From positions 310,001-374,000 of the forward strand of contig NZ_BDDT01000002.1 of assembly GCF_001661495.1 (NCBI RefSeq): a stretch of 64,000 nucleotides of DNA, read 5' to 3'. The translations under genes and the position numbers were made by a program. The DNA comes from Pseudoalteromonas prydzensis (lineage in GTDB: Bacteria > Pseudomonadota > Gammaproteobacteria > Enterobacterales > Alteromonadaceae). The notes beneath the pieces are model-generated. The model did no database searches. It was not told the origin of the DNA and worked only from the letters and a program-made list of their open reading frames with translations. Position 1 is the stretch's first letter, and every line of letters starts with the position of its first letter. This document shows, in pieces, positions 11,448-20,973 of this stretch.

Positions 11448-11611
11448 ATTTGAGTTTATTATAGTTTTGGAGTTACTTTATTATATACAGTAGTAATTTA
11501 TTATTCACTTTGTGTAATGCTTAAAATTAAATATTGAAAGAGTTTTTATATTCATCTAATAAGGAAGCTTGTAGGGATGGTTAATTTCTCTAGATAATAA
11601 AAGGAATGATT

Positions 11612-12265
11612 ATGAAATTAAAATTGTTTACGTGCCTTACTTCGATCATTTTGTGTGGTTACTCTGTTTCGAGCAATGCAGAAATACTCCATGTGAACGG
11701 TTTTTATCAAGGTGTAGGGATAGGCTCAACACAAGTTGATGTGTATGAGAGTAATAGCGTTCAATTTACCACATTTTACGGTCGTTTTGGTTATCAGTTT
11801 TCACGATACTTTGCATTAGAAGGGCGTGTAGGCTTTGGATTAAATAAAGAGGCAACGCCGCTAAACGGGTTTGTTTATACTCAAAACCAACAGGATGGTT
11901 CGCTTACATCAGAATTTATCCGAGGCCAAGTTGATTCTGGACTCAATTTACAAACGAGCATTTTTGTAAAAGCTAACTACCCAATTTTACCTAAAGTTGA
12001 TGTGTTTTTATTTGGGGGGTATGGCAGAAACAAATTAAGTTACGATGGCGGCGACTTAAGAAAATTTGCAGAAGCAGTAATTGGTACAGATACACAAACT
12101 ACACTTATTACAGAGCAAAATTATGATGAAGGTGGGGTAACTTTCGGAACTGGGGTTGATTATATGTTGAGCCAACGCTGGCAAGTGAGTGCAGAATATC
12201 AATATTTTAATGCTGATCAAGGCGATATTAACGCACTTAATTTATCTGTTAATTATCGTTTTTAA
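11612..12265 (+). CDS. Outer membrane beta-barrel protein (second of tandem pair)
   Basis: A 217-residue barrel protein with signal peptide (about 1-24, ending SSNA). It shares with its upstream neighbour the motif WQxxxEYQYF near the end, the FALEGRVGFG/FSIEGRAGFA strand and a terminal NYRF. The ATG at 11612 is preferred over the ATG at 11606 because AAGG is correctly spaced only for the former. No terminator is obvious between the two barrel genes, and a 160-base gap leaves room for a separate promoter. Confidence 0.8.
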   Translation: MKLKLFTCLTSIILCGYSVSSNAEILHVNGFYQGVGIGSTQVDVYESNSVQFTTFYGRFGYQFSRYFALEGRVGFGLNKEATPLNGFVYTQNQQDGSLTSEFIRGQVDSGLNLQTSIFVKANYPILPKVDVFLFGGYGRNKLSYDGGDLRKFAEAVIGTDTQTTLITEQNYDEGGVTFGTGVDYMLSQRWQVSAEYQYFNADQGDINALNLSVNYRF

Positions 12266-12375
12266 AACCGCATGCGCTACTGACTTTAGTAGCGCAATTA
12301 AAAAATATCAAAACAAATATAGCTCAATAATTCTAAGCGCTTCTTTCAATTTCGTTTCTATCTTAAAGCTCATTT

Positions 12376-12399
12376 GGACATCTAAACATCTAGAGGTTG
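12376..12399 (+). promoter_or_regulatory. Candidate tandem MetJ boxes upstream of metA
   Basis: Three adjacent octamers (GGACATCT, AAACATCT, AGAGGTTG) match the met-box consensus AGACGTCT at 6, 6 and 5 of 8 positions, in the tandem 8-bp register MetJ requires. They lie about 60 bases before metA. No metJ gene is in the window, so the regulator's presence is assumed from the lineage. Confidence 0.45.
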
Positions 12400-12457
12400 A
12401 AATTTCCAGCTATCCGTTCATAATTAGCCATTGGTTAAATATGCCTTGGAGATGAGT

Positions 12458-13405
12458 ATGCCTATTACCGTTAAAGATGAATTGCCCGCCATTGCGAAGT
12501 TACGTCAAGAAAACGTATTCGTAATGCCAAAAAGCCGCGCTAAAACCCAAGAGATCCGTCCGATGCGCTTGGCGATTTTAAACTTAATGCCTAATAAGGT
12601 AGAGACCGAGGTACAATTTATTCGTTTGCTCGCTAATTCGCCCTTACAAGTGAATGTAGAGCTACTACGTTTAGACACTCATCGCAGCAGTAGCAATTCT
12701 GAGCAGCATTTAGACACTTTTTACCGTTATTTCTCTGAAGTGAAAGACAACAATTACGATGCATTACTCATTACCGGCGCACCATTAGCGCATTTAGAAT
12801 ATGACGATGTAGCCTACTGGGATGAACTAAAGGTAATTTTAGATTGGGCAGAGCAGCATGTAACCTCAACATTATTTTCGTGTTGGGCGGCCCACGCGGG
12901 TTTATTCCACCACCATAATTTAAAGCGTGAATTAAAAGAAAATAAACTCTGCGGCGTATTTACCCACAAGTGTTATTTTGAACATGGCGCATTAACCCGT
13001 GGTTTTGACGACACCTTTGTAGTACCGCACTCGCGTTATGGCCATATTGATATTGAAAAAATTAACGCCTGTGATGACCTAGTAGTACTGGCAGGCTCAG
13101 AGCAAGTAGGTGCTTACTTAATAAAAAATAAATCCGGCAGCCAAGTGTATATTACCGGTCACCCCGAGTATGATGCAGACACCTTAAAAGGCGAGTATCA
13201 GCGCGATTTAGAAAAAGGCCCCGATGCGCCATTGCCTGAAAACTACTTTCCAGATAATAACCCAGATAACGAACCGTCGAAAACTTGGCAAAGTCATGCC
13301 TTTTTGCTTTTTTCGAACTGGTTAAATTATTATGTGTATCAAACCACACCGTATGATATTAATTTAGTTAGCCAAGCCGTAAGGACTAACAACTATGCCG
13401 AATAA
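12458..13405 (+). CDS. metA: Homoserine O-succinyltransferase (MetA family)
   Basis: First committed enzyme of methionine synthesis, acylating homoserine. The 315-residue protein aligns along its whole length with E. coli MetA. The catalytic Cys142 (FSCWAAHAG), His235 and Glu237 (TGHPEYD) are in place. The start [11 protein letters not shown] at 12458 follows GGAG at the right distance; the longer frame opens with TTG and is not needed. MetA-family members may use succinyl- or acetyl-CoA, which cannot be settled by eye. It overlaps the next gene, a methionine synthase half, by 11 bases, so homoserine activation and the final methylation are in one operon. Confidence 0.95.
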   Translation: MPITVKDELPAIAKLRQENVFVMPKSRAKTQEIRPMRLAILNLMPNKVETEVQFIRLLANSPLQVNVELLRLDTHRSSSNSEQHLDTFYRYFSEVKDNNYDALLITGAPLAHLEYDDVAYWDELKVILDWAEQHVTSTLFSCWAAHAGLFHHHNLKRELKENKLCGVFTHKCYFEHGALTRGFDDTFVVPHSRYGHIDIEKINACDDLVVLAGSEQVGAYLIKNKSGSQVYITGHPEYDADTLKGEYQRDLEKGPDAPLPENYFPDNNPDNEPSKTWQSHAFLLFSNWLNYYVYQTTPYDINLVSQAVRTNNYAE

Positions 13406-14462
13406 TTTAGAAAACAAACGTGTTGAGATAATTGACGCACTCAAACAGCGTATTTTAATCTTGGATGGCGCCATGGGTACTATGATCCAAGAGCATAAAT
13501 TAGAAGAACAAGATTATCGTGGTGAGCGCTTTAAAGATTGGCATGTACTGATCAAAGGCAACAATGACTTACTAAGCTTAACGCAACCACAAATTATTGC
13601 CGATATTCATCGCGGCTTTTTAAATGCCGGTGCCGACATTATTGAAACCAATACCTTTAACTCGACCACCATTTCGATGGAAGATTATGACATGGCCAAC
13701 ATCAGTCGTGAGATTAACTTCGAGTCAGCTAAATTAGCACGCAGTATTTGTGATGAGTTCACGGCTAAAAACCCAGCAAAACCGCGTTATGTAGCGGGTG
13801 TATTAGGGCCTACTTCAAAAACCTGTTCGATTTCTCCGGATGTAAACGATCCTGGTTATCGTAATATTACTTTTGACAAGCTAGTTACCGCTTACGTTGA
13901 ATCAACCCTTGCGTTAATGGAAGGTGGTGTAGATTTAATTTTGATTGAAACCATTTTTGATACCTTAAATGCTAAAGCTGCGTCATTCGCGGTTGAAGAA
14001 GCGTTTGAGCAAGCCGGTCGCAAGTTACCTGTGATGATTTCTGGCACCATTACCGATGCATCTGGGCGAACATTGTCAGGGCAAACCACCGAGGCGTTTT
14101 ATAATTCGATTCGTCATATTAAGCCGATTTCAATTGGTTTAAATTGCGCGCTTGGTCCAGATCTACTGCGCCAATATGTTGAAGAGCTATCACGGGTTTG
14201 CGAAACCTTTGTATCAGTTCATCCCAATGCTGGTTTACCGAACGAGTTTGGTGAATATGACTTAGAAGCCCCTGAAATGGCAAAAGAAATTATCGATTGG
14301 GGTAAGTCAGGTTTTATCAATATTGTTGGCGGCTGTTGTGGTACTACGCCCGCGCACATCAGGGCATTTGCGAAAGGACTTGAAGGTGTTAAACCTCGTC
14401 CACTACCTGAGCTTGAAGTGCGTATGCGCTTATCGGGTCTTGAAGCGTGTAACTTAAATTAA
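13395..14462 (+). CDS. metH: Methionine synthase, homocysteine-binding half (split MetH, N-terminal part)
   Basis: A 355-residue homocysteine S-methyltransferase barrel corresponding to the first domain of E. coli MetH (1227 residues). The zinc/thiolate cysteines are present: Cys251 in LNCALGP and Cys314-Cys315 in GGCCGT. The reading frame ends with [11 protein letters not shown] and a TAA, exactly at the boundary where E. coli MetH continues into the folate domain. The ATG at 13395 overlaps the metA end and follows AAGGA. The clean ending and the next gene's own start suggest a functional two-subunit enzyme rather than a broken gene. Confidence 0.93.
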   Translation: MPNNLENKRVEIIDALKQRILILDGAMGTMIQEHKLEEQDYRGERFKDWHVLIKGNNDLLSLTQPQIIADIHRGFLNAGADIIETNTFNSTTISMEDYDMANISREINFESAKLARSICDEFTAKNPAKPRYVAGVLGPTSKTCSISPDVNDPGYRNITFDKLVTAYVESTLALMEGGVDLILIETIFDTLNAKAASFAVEEAFEQAGRKLPVMISGTITDASGRTLSGQTTEAFYNSIRHIKPISIGLNCALGPDLLRQYVEELSRVCETFVSVHPNAGLPNEFGEYDLEAPEMAKEIIDWGKSGFINIVGGCCGTTPAHIRAFAKGLEGVKPRPLPELEVRMRLSGLEACNLN

Positions 14463-14472
14463 GGTAGCCGAG

Positions 14473-17103
14473 ATGACACAACAAATTGCAGTATTTACCA
14501 ACGTCGGCGAACGTACCAATGTTACCGGCTCAGCCATGTTCAAGCGTTTGATCATGGAAGAAGATTACGAGACCGCCCTTAGCGTTGCTCGCGAACAAGT
14601 AGAAAACGGCGCGCAAGTGATTGATATCAACATGGATGAAGCCATGTTGGACTCAAAAGCCGCGATGGTTAAATTTTTAAACTTGATTGCTTCAGAACCT
14701 GATATTTCTAAAGTACCAATCATGGTCGATTCCTCTAAGTGGGAAGTTATCGAAGCGGGCTTAAAGTGCATTCAAGGCAAGGCAATTGTAAACTCAATCT
14801 CGCTAAAAGAAGGCGAAGAGCCATTTATTCGCCAAGCTAAAATTATTAAACGTTTTGGCGCCGCTGCAGTGGTTATGGCGTTTGATACCGACGGCCAAGC
14901 AGATACAGCCGATCGCAAGTTTGAAATTTGTCAGCGCAGTTACCGCATTTTGGTTGATGAAATAGGCTTTGCGCCAGAAGACATTATTTTTGATCCGAAC
15001 ATTTTCGCAGTTGCCACTGGCATAGAAGAGCACGATAACTACGCAGTTGAATTTATTGAAGGTACACGCCGTATTAAGCAAAACTTGCCACACTGTAAAG
15101 TGTCGGGCGGGGTGTCGAATGTATCGTTCTCGTTCCGTGGTAATAACCCTGTGCGAGAGGCCATTCACTCAGTATTTTTATATCATGCCATTCAAGCGGG
15201 CATGGATATGGGTATTGTTAATGCCGGGCAACTCGCTGTGTATGACGATATACCAGCAGAGCTTAGAAAAGCGGTTGAAGACGTTATTTTAAATACCGAC
15301 CCAGGTGCAGGTGAACGCTTAGTTGAGTTGGCACCAAAATACTCTGGCATGGCACAAGCTGAGCGAGTTGAGGATTTAGAATGGCGTACTTGGCCAGTTG
15401 AAAAACGCTTAGAGCACGCGTTGGTTAAAGGCATTACCACCTTTATCGATGAAGACACCGAAGAGTGCCGCGCTGCTGCCGATAAACCTATTCATGTGAT
15501 TGAAGGGCCGTTAATGGACGGCATGAATGTGGTAGGGGATTTATTTGGCGCGGGTAAAATGTTTTTACCGCAAGTGGTTAAATCAGCGCGAGTGATGAAG
15601 CGCGCAGTGGCCTACCTAGACCCTTACATTGAAGCTGAAAAAGAAGAAGGCGCCACCAACGGTAAGGTGGTAATGGCTACGGTTAAAGGCGACGTGCACG
15701 ACATTGGTAAAAACATCGTGGGTGTTGTACTGCAATGTAATAACTATGAAGTTATCGACTTAGGCGTAATGGTGCTTGCCGATAAAATATTGCAAACCGC
15801 CATTGATGAAAAAGCCGATATTATTGGTTTATCAGGGCTGATCACACCATCGCTTGATGAGATGGTGCATGTTGCCAAAGAAATGAAGCGTCGTGGTTTT
15901 GAGTTGCCATTATTGATTGGTGGTGCGACTACCTCAAAAGCCCATACCGCCGTTAAAATTGAACCGCAATACGACAAAGGCGTGGTGTATGTAAATAATG
16001 CCAGCCGCGCCGTGGGTGTGGTTTCTAACTTATTGTCGAAAGAGCATAAAACTGAATTTTTAGCAAAAACCAGCGCTGAATATGTGAAAGTACGCGAGCA
16101 GCAAGCACGCAAAAAGCCACGTTCAAAACCGGTTACTATTCAACGTGCCCGCGATAACGCCGCCAAGCTTGATTGGGATAATTACACCCCACCGGTGCCG
16201 AAAAAGCTGGGCGTGACAGAGTTTAAAAATGTCTCGATCAAGACGCTTCGTAAATACATAGACTGGACGCCATACTTTATGACCTGGTCAATCGCGGGTA
16301 AATACCCACGTATCATGACCGATGAAGTGGTTGGCGAGCAGGCGCAAAGCTTATTTAAAGACGCCAACGACATGTTAGACGATCTTGAAAAGTCAGGCAG
16401 TTTGCAACCGCTTGGCGTCATTGGTTTATTCCCTGCTAACCGAGTGGGTGACGATATTGAAATATACACAGACGAAACTCGCGCTGAACTATTAACCACG
16501 TCGTGTCACTTACGTCAGCAAACAGAAAAAACCGACTTTGCTAACTACTGCTTAGCTGATTACATCGCCCCGAAAGGTACACCTGATTACTTTGGTGCAT
16601 TTGCGGTAACTGGTGGTCTTGAGGAAGATGACCTAGCCGATGCGTTCGATGCACAGCAAGATGACTATAATAAAATTATGGTTAAAGCGGTCGCCGATAG
16701 ACTCGCCGAAGCCTTTGCTGAGTACTTGCACGAACAAGTGCGTAAAGAATATTGGGGTTTTGCCCCAGACGAAAACCTCGCGAATGAAGATCTTATACGT
16801 GAAAACTACCAAGGTATTCGCCCAGCTCCAGGTTACCCAGCGTGTCCTGAGCACACTGAGAAAAAGAAAATCTGGCAGCTGCTTGATACAGAAAAACGTA
16901 TAGGTATGCAGCTCACCAGCTCATATGCCATGTGGCCAGGCGCTGCGGTATCAGGCTGGTACTTCTCACACCCTGAAGCTAAATACTACGCCGTAGCTGC
17001 TATACAAAAGGATCAGGTAGAAGACTACGCTAAGCGTACCAACATGACACTAGCAGAAGCCGAAAGGTGGCTGTCTCCTAATTTGGGGTATGAGCCGGAA
17101 TAG
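14473..17103 (+). CDS. metH: Methionine synthase, folate/cobalamin/reactivation half (split MetH, C-terminal part)
   Basis: An 876-residue protein equivalent to E. coli MetH from the folate-binding domain onward. Order: pterin-binding barrel ([19 protein letters not shown], about 7-290), cobalamin cap and Rossmann domain with the axial-His motif GDVHDIGKN (His409), then the AdoMet reactivation domain ([19 protein letters not shown] near 800). The domain set transfers methyl from methyltetrahydrofolate to cobalamin and repairs oxidised cob(II)alamin. The ATG at 14473 is 10 bases after the previous stop with AAGG upstream. It must act together with the preceding homocysteine domain. Confidence 0.94.
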   Translation: MTQQIAVFTNVGERTNVTGSAMFKRLIMEEDYETALSVAREQVENGAQVIDINMDEAMLDSKAAMVKFLNLIASEPDISKVPIMVDSSKWEVIEAGLKCIQGKAIVNSISLKEGEEPFIRQAKIIKRFGAAAVVMAFDTDGQADTADRKFEICQRSYRILVDEIGFAPEDIIFDPNIFAVATGIEEHDNYAVEFIEGTRRIKQNLPHCKVSGGVSNVSFSFRGNNPVREAIHSVFLYHAIQAGMDMGIVNAGQLAVYDDIPAELRKAVEDVILNTDPGAGERLVELAPKYSGMAQAERVEDLEWRTWPVEKRLEHALVKGITTFIDEDTEECRAAADKPIHVIEGPLMDGMNVVGDLFGAGKMFLPQVVKSARVMKRAVAYLDPYIEAEKEEGATNGKVVMATVKGDVHDIGKNIVGVVLQCNNYEVIDLGVMVLADKILQTAIDEKADIIGLSGLITPSLDEMVHVAKEMKRRGFELPLLIGGATTSKAHTAVKIEPQYDKGVVYVNNASRAVGVVSNLLSKEHKTEFLAKTSAEYVKVREQQARKKPRSKPVTIQRARDNAAKLDWDNYTPPVPKKLGVTEFKNVSIKTLRKYIDWTPYFMTWSIAGKYPRIMTDEVVGEQAQSLFKDANDMLDDLEKSGSLQPLGVIGLFPANRVGDDIEIYTDETRAELLTTSCHLRQQTEKTDFANYCLADYIAPKGTPDYFGAFAVTGGLEEDDLADAFDAQQDDYNKIMVKAVADRLAEAFAEYLHEQVRKEYWGFAPDENLANEDLIRENYQGIRPAPGYPACPEHTEKKKIWQLLDTEKRIGMQLTSSYAMWPGAAVSGWYFSHPEAKYYAVAAIQKDQVEDYAKRTNMTLAEAERWLSPNLGYEPE

Positions 17104-17141
17104 GTGAGCGATAAGCTATCAGCAGTGAGTTTAATGATCTG

Positions 17142-17170
17142 ACCCCGATAAAGTAGACTCGGGGTTTTAT
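17142..17170 (+). terminator. Intrinsic terminator after the met genes
   Basis: The arms ACCCCGA (17142-17148) and TCGGGGT (17159-17165) pair perfectly and are followed by TTTATT. This ends the metA-metH-metH operon. Confidence 0.85.
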
Positions 17171-17393
17171 TCTGCGTACCGCGTATAATTAATTACTAAG
17201 CTTTAGTATTTTTTTACTTATTGTAAGGCTCTTTTTAAACAAGATAACGTCTTCATAAGGTAAATAAATTTATGCATAGCAGTAGAAATCAAGCAATTTG
17301 ACTTAGTCAATTTTAATGCATATAGTTAATTTGCTCATAAAGTGGACAGCCTGTTCATGAACGGTATTGGATATAATTAATGAGGGATTAAAT

Positions 17394-18497
17394 ATGATTA
17401 AATTAATAACTAAATCTGTAATACTGGGTTTGTTACTTTCAGCCCCATGCTTTGCTGAAAGCAACAATACTTCAAGTTCTTTCAACAGTAAGAATCAAGT
17501 GACTGCTAAAGTTGATTACTCTCAATACAATACTGTCTTAGAGGCCTCAGTTCTTGAATTGGCTCGTTCAGATAGAGCATATATTTCCTATGGTGAAAAC
17601 GAGCAAGGTCCTAATTTAGGAAGCAACCGAGCCACAGATGCTGAAGCAAACCGTTTTTATTATGAACAATTTATTGATGATCCAGAATTAAAAAAGTCAA
17701 TGGCAGCTATAAAAAGCAATCTTGCTAGCTACTTAGCAAATAGCCAACTTGATAAATTAAGTAATGAAGAGCAAACAGCATTTTGGTTAAACCTACACAA
17801 TGCAACGGTGATAAATGAATTAGCTGAGCGCTATCCAAAAGATACACATAGTTTATCTTATGATGTGTTTGATAAAAGTAGCTTCTTTTACAAAAAACAG
17901 TTCACATATAATGGTCAGGCACTTAGTTTAGATGATATTGAATACAAAATATTAATGCCACTGAATAAAAACAACCCTCTTGTTATGTACGGTTTTTATA
18001 AGGGTTATATCGGTTCTCCGAATATCAGAACTCAGGCATACACAGCTAATAACCTAATGTCTTCATTAATAGATAATGCTCAAGAGTTTATTAATTCAAA
18101 TAGAGGGACAAATTACAGCAGTAACCTCCTTAATGTATCAACCATGTACAAAGATAAGAAAGCATACTTTAATGACTTTAATAATGACTTGATTTCTCAC
18201 TTAAGTTTGTATGCAAATAACGATTTACTCAGAAAATTAAAAACTAAAAAAACAGCTCTTTTTACTATCGATAATTATGACATTACCGATGTTACTGGTC
18301 CTAAGCACCGTAACTCTTACGATATTATTACTAGTAAATGGAAGAAAGCCTTGTTGATTCCCATGCATAGCTTTTCTCGTTTAAACGATCTAAATATTCC
18401 AGCTAAGCGAATTGTTATTCTTAGGGAGTTACAAAGAAAAAATAATTTGTTAAAAACAAATGTAAGTGGTGAAAACGCCTATTACGCTAAAAACTAA
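17394..18497 (+). CDS. Exported DUF547-domain protein
   Basis: A 367-residue exported protein with a signal peptide (about 1-21, ending CFA). The DUF547 core is recognisable in EEQTAFWLNLHNATVINELAERYP and in the later SPNIRTQAYTANNL region. DUF547 is a domain of unknown biochemical role, common in marine and plant proteins. The ATG at 17394 follows GAGGG; a TTG nine codons earlier is not needed. It stands alone between two terminators. Base composition is slightly more AT-rich than its neighbours by eye. Confidence 0.75.
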   Translation: MIKLITKSVILGLLLSAPCFAESNNTSSSFNSKNQVTAKVDYSQYNTVLEASVLELARSDRAYISYGENEQGPNLGSNRATDAEANRFYYEQFIDDPELKKSMAAIKSNLASYLANSQLDKLSNEEQTAFWLNLHNATVINELAERYPKDTHSLSYDVFDKSSFFYKKQFTYNGQALSLDDIEYKILMPLNKNNPLVMYGFYKGYIGSPNIRTQAYTANNLMSSLIDNAQEFINSNRGTNYSSNLLNVSTMYKDKKAYFNDFNNDLISHLSLYANNDLLRKLKTKKTALFTIDNYDITDVTGPKHRNSYDIITSKWKKALLIPMHSFSRLNDLNIPAKRIVILRELQRKNNLLKTNVSGENAYYAKN

Positions 18498-18512
18498 TGA
18501 TATAGTCCCTAT

Positions 18513-18543
18513 AAAAAATGCGTATTAAATGCGCATTTTTTAT
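18513..18543 (+). terminator. Intrinsic terminator after the DUF547 gene
   Basis: The arms AAAAAATGCG (18513-18522) and CGCATTTTTT (18532-18541) form a perfect stem whose right arm ends in the T run. Confidence 0.8.
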
Positions 18544-18613
18544 ATTTATCCTTCTTTATTTCTCTCACTAAGAACTATTGTTGGTTGATTAGCATAAACA
18601 ACTAGGCAATTTT

Positions 18614-19309
18614 ATGAAAACAATTGGTATGTTGGGTGGTATGAGTTGGGAGTCAACAACCAGCTATTACAAAGCCTTAAACGAAGGCGTTAAAAACTCA
18701 TTGGGTGGACTGCATTCGGCCAAAATTTGTATGGTGAGTGTCGATTTTGCGGAAATTGAAACGTTGCAGCATCAAGGTGATTGGCAACAAACAGCAAGTA
18801 TACTCACCGAGGCTGCTAAATCAGTAGAGGCTGGTGGTGCCGATTTTTTACTTATTTGTACCAACACCATGCACAAAGTGGCCGACGAGATTGCCAGTAA
18901 TATTACCATTCCTATTTTGCACATTGCCGATGCCACCGCTGAGCAACTAAAACGCGATAACATTACGCGAGTAGGGTTGCTGGGCACGCAATTTACGATG
19001 GAGCAAAACTTTTACAAAGAGCGTTTAACCGAGAAGCATAACATTGAGGTATTAATACCTGAGCCTAATGAGCGAAAGCGAGTGCACGAGGTTATTTATT
19101 CGCAGTTATGCCAAGGGATTATTAATGAAGATGCGCGAGCCGATTATATACGCATTATAGAGCGCTTATTTGCACAAGGCGCGCAGGCCATTATTTTAGG
19201 CTGTACAGAAATTGCTTTGTTGGTAAAGCCACAACACACGCACGTTTCGCTCTACGATACTACCAAAATACACGCCGAGGCTGCAGTAAAACTAGCACTC
19301 GATAAATAA
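18614..19309 (+). CDS. ygeA: Aspartate/glutamate racemase family protein (YgeA-like)
   Basis: A 231-residue cofactor-independent amino acid racemase. The two catalytic cysteines are in ICTNTMHK (Cys82) and LGCTEI (Cys197). The N-terminus MKTIGMLGGMSWEST and the whole length follow E. coli YgeA, a broad-specificity racemase. It would interconvert L- and D-amino acids in the cytosol, perhaps for D-amino acid recovery. The preferred substrate is unknown. Confidence 0.9.
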   Translation: MKTIGMLGGMSWESTTSYYKALNEGVKNSLGGLHSAKICMVSVDFAEIETLQHQGDWQQTASILTEAAKSVEAGGADFLLICTNTMHKVADEIASNITIPILHIADATAEQLKRDNITRVGLLGTQFTMEQNFYKERLTEKHNIEVLIPEPNERKRVHEVIYSQLCQGIINEDARADYIRIIERLFAQGAQAIILGCTEIALLVKPQHTHVSLYDTTKIHAEAAVKLALDK

Positions 19310-19333
19310 GCATCGTTAAGCTTGAGATAACAA

Positions 19334-19360
19334 AAAAACCGCCAGCTGGCGGTTTTTATT
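19334..19360. terminator. Bidirectional intrinsic terminator between convergent genes
   Basis: A perfect palindromic stem (AAAACCGCCAG / CTGGCGGTTTT) flanked by A and T runs lies between the racemase gene and the convergent csbD-like gene, so it works in both directions. Confidence 0.9.
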
Positions 19361-19389
19361 AGCAAGTAAAGCTGTTAACGCGCTTTATA

Positions 19390-19587
19390 TTAATGGCCTT
19401 TCTCAAAGTCATTTACTTCGCGCTCAGCTTCTTCTTTCGATTTACCGTATGCCTGTTGTATTTTACCAACTAGCTCTTTACGGCTACCTTCAATTTTATC
19501 TAAATCATCGTTGGTAAGGTCGCCCCATTTACGCTGAGCTTTACCTTTAAGTTCTTTCCAATTACCTTCAATACGATCGCTATTCAT
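19390..19587 (-). CDS. CsbD family stress protein
   Basis: A 65-residue highly charged protein matching the CsbD family from end to end (MNSDRIEGNWKELKGKAQRKWGD at the start; GKIQQAYGKSKEEAEREV near the end). Family members are induced by general stress or envelope stress; the molecular role is unknown. GGAG lies upstream of the start. It is the last intact chromosomal gene before the flagellar block. Confidence 0.92.
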   Translation of the reverse strand: MNSDRIEGNWKELKGKAQRKWGDLTNDDLDKIEGSRKELVGKIQQAYGKSKEEAEREVNDFEKGH

Positions 19588-19880
19588 AATTTACTCCTTG
19601 TATAGATAAGTGATTTTCTTGTCGTGTTCAGTTATTAAAAAGCAAGCTCTATACCATGGTTGTAAATTATTTTGTTTCTATTTAAATCAACAGGTTGTGG
19701 TTTTGTTAGCCGCTAGTTATTACAGCATGTGCTTAATTATTACGTTAATGTGTGTAATTATTACGACCTTGAAAAGTAGTGCTGGTTGTTAATGTTTTTT
19801 GTGAGTCATTCACTTTTAGAGTTTGCAGGTTAACGATTGGCTTGTGCGTATTGATTAGATTCACTATGAATACCGGATGT
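19588..19880. other. Intergenic stretch left of the flagellar block, no gene seen
   Basis: This stretch should hold the csbD-like promoter. A 60-codon open frame at 19610-19792 has no credible ribosome binding site or family resemblance. It leads directly into the decayed isomerase fragment at 19881. Confidence 0.6.
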
Positions 19881-20030
19881 TTAAATACGTGCTTTTAAAA
19901 ATGCTGCAATCACATCGTCTTGGCAGTTATCAAAGAAGCACTCTTGAAAACGAGCACCGCCAATCGCTTGTTTAATCAGCTCTTCATCAACGACTTTTAA
20001 AGCGGCTAAATCGTTTTTAGCTACGCCACA
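19881..20030 (-). pseudogene. Decayed 3' fragment of an RpiB/LacAB-type isomerase gene
   Basis: Read on the minus strand, the last 49 codons and stop of an isomerase gene remain open and match the C-terminus of the intact gene at 54947-55579: both contain ELIKQAIGGARFQ, then CFF, then CQD, and both end in KARI. By eye about two thirds of residues are identical, so this is not a fresh duplication. Everything 5' of this fragment is missing; similarity stops near 20030 where unrelated AT-rich sequence starts. It is not visible as an open reading frame because it has no start. It marks the left edge of the flagellar block. Confidence 0.9.
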
Positions 20031-20127
20031 GAAAAAGTTAAAAAAGCGTATATGATTAAACTTTTACTTATAGCTATACAAATATGTGCTTTTTACTTTC
20101 GATCTAGAGCTTTATTGATCTAATAGG

Positions 20128-20158
20128 AACACCACATCATTACGGCTGATGTGGTGTT
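20128..20158. terminator. Strong hairpin downstream of flgN
   Basis: The arms AACACCACATCA (20128-20139) and TGATGTGGTGTT (20147-20158) form a perfect 12-bp stem with a 7-base loop. There is no long T run on the minus strand, so it may be a terminator or an mRNA 3'-end stabiliser for flgMN. Confidence 0.55.
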
Positions 20159-20172
20159 TGGAGGCGGATAAA

Positions 20173-20601
20173 CTAAAATGATAATTCGGGGTATGCGGTG
20201 TTATTATGTGTGCCTGTTAGTCGATGTAGTAGCTGTTTTTGGTGGGCTAGTAATAAGCCTGAACGTTCATTAAGTACTTGGCAATGCTTCGATTTAATCA
20301 TCAGCTCTTGCATCAAGGTATTGGTTGATTGTTTTATATTGAAAGGCAGTCGCTGAACTAATTGACTAAATCCTTGTTTACCTTTTTCTAAGCCTAAGCT
20401 TTGCAAATAGTGATCGCGATGTTGGTGATTTTGTTCCAGAGACTTTAATATTGTGATCATGGCTAAGTTATGGCGCTGTAAAGTGTTTGTGCGCTCACTG
20501 AGTAACTGGTACTGATGATCAAGTGCCTTGATCAAGGTATCTAGTTTACGGATATCGTGTTTTAAACTTTCTATAAATTGTTTAATACTGGTGATGTTCA
20601 T
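20173..20601 (-). CDS. flgN: Lateral flagellar export chaperone FlgN
   Basis: A 142-residue, mostly helical protein, the expected size for FlgN, the chaperone that delivers FlgK and FlgL to the export gate. Sequence similarity is weak, as usual for FlgN, but the coiled-coil pattern (IKQFIESLKHDIRKLDTLIKALDHQYQLLSERT) and the position immediately after flgM support it. Its ATG overlaps the flgM stop (ATGA), so the two are coupled. Confidence 0.8.
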   Translation of the reverse strand: MNITSIKQFIESLKHDIRKLDTLIKALDHQYQLLSERTNTLQRHNLAMITILKSLEQNHQHRDHYLQSLGLEKGKQGFSQLVQRLPFNIKQSTNTLMQELMIKSKHCQVLNERSGLLLAHQKQLLHRLTGTHNNTAYPELSF

Positions 20602-20897
20602 TTTCTATGAAACTCAAGTAGGGCATTAATAAGTGTATCTTGATCAAGGGATAATTCACCGTTGGCAATCGCAGCTTTTACTCGTGCGACTTTTTCATGA
20701 TCGACATCTGGTTTTGATGCGAGGTTTTCAAAGGTATTGTCTACCGCTTTACTCAAAGAGCTAATGTGTTCAGCGTTTATTGGTTGGCTTGACTCTGTTT
20801 GTGATTGCTTATTGATATCTTGGTTGCTGGAGTCGACAAAGTTGTTAATCTTGGTCGAATGCTCTACTTGGCCACTGCCCTTATTGTTTATATTCAT
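20598..20897 (-). CDS. flgM: Lateral anti-sigma-28 factor FlgM
   Basis: A 99-residue protein; the N-terminal half is low-complexity and probably disordered, and the C-terminal sigma-binding part (KVARVKAAIANGELSLDQDTLINALLEF) has the classic FlgM pattern. It would bind LafS until the hook is complete and FlgM is exported. The ATG at 20897 follows AGGGGA; the TTG two codons earlier is rejected. A sigma-28-like promoter lies at 20932-20960, fitting feedback control by LafS. Confidence 0.9.
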   Translation of the reverse strand: MNINNKGSGQVEHSTKINNFVDSSNQDINKQSQTESSQPINAEHISSLSKAVDNTFENLASKPDVDHEKVARVKAAIANGELSLDQDTLINALLEFHRK

Positions 20898-20931
20898 GCT
20901 CAAATCCCCTCTAATTCGCGACTACTAGTAT

Positions 20932-20960
20932 ACAGCGACCATTAATGCGAAATTCTTAAA
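20932..20960 (-). promoter_or_regulatory. Candidate sigma-28 (LafS) promoter for flgMN
   Basis: On the minus strand TTTAAGAA is followed after 13 bases by GTCGCTGT, 34 bases before the flgM start. The -10 region TTAATGGTCGCTGT is almost the same as TTGATGGTCGCTCT before lafA. The agreement between two genes expected to be sigma-28-dependent is the main support. Confidence 0.5.
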
Positions 20961-20973
20961 TTTATTTTTCACT

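Noticed and set aside
14460..14472. metH break as a sequencing error or pseudogene
   Set aside because: The break is exactly at a domain boundary, with a start codon, ribosome binding site and intact downstream frame; a random error or decay would rarely do this.
17353..17362. Palindrome GTTCATGAAC before the DUF547 gene
   Set aside because: A single 10-bp palindrome without a nearby regulator or second copy is too weak to call an operator.
19610..19792. 60-codon plus-strand open frame beside the csbD-like gene
   Set aside because: Unlikely composition, no ribosome binding site, no recognisable protein pattern.
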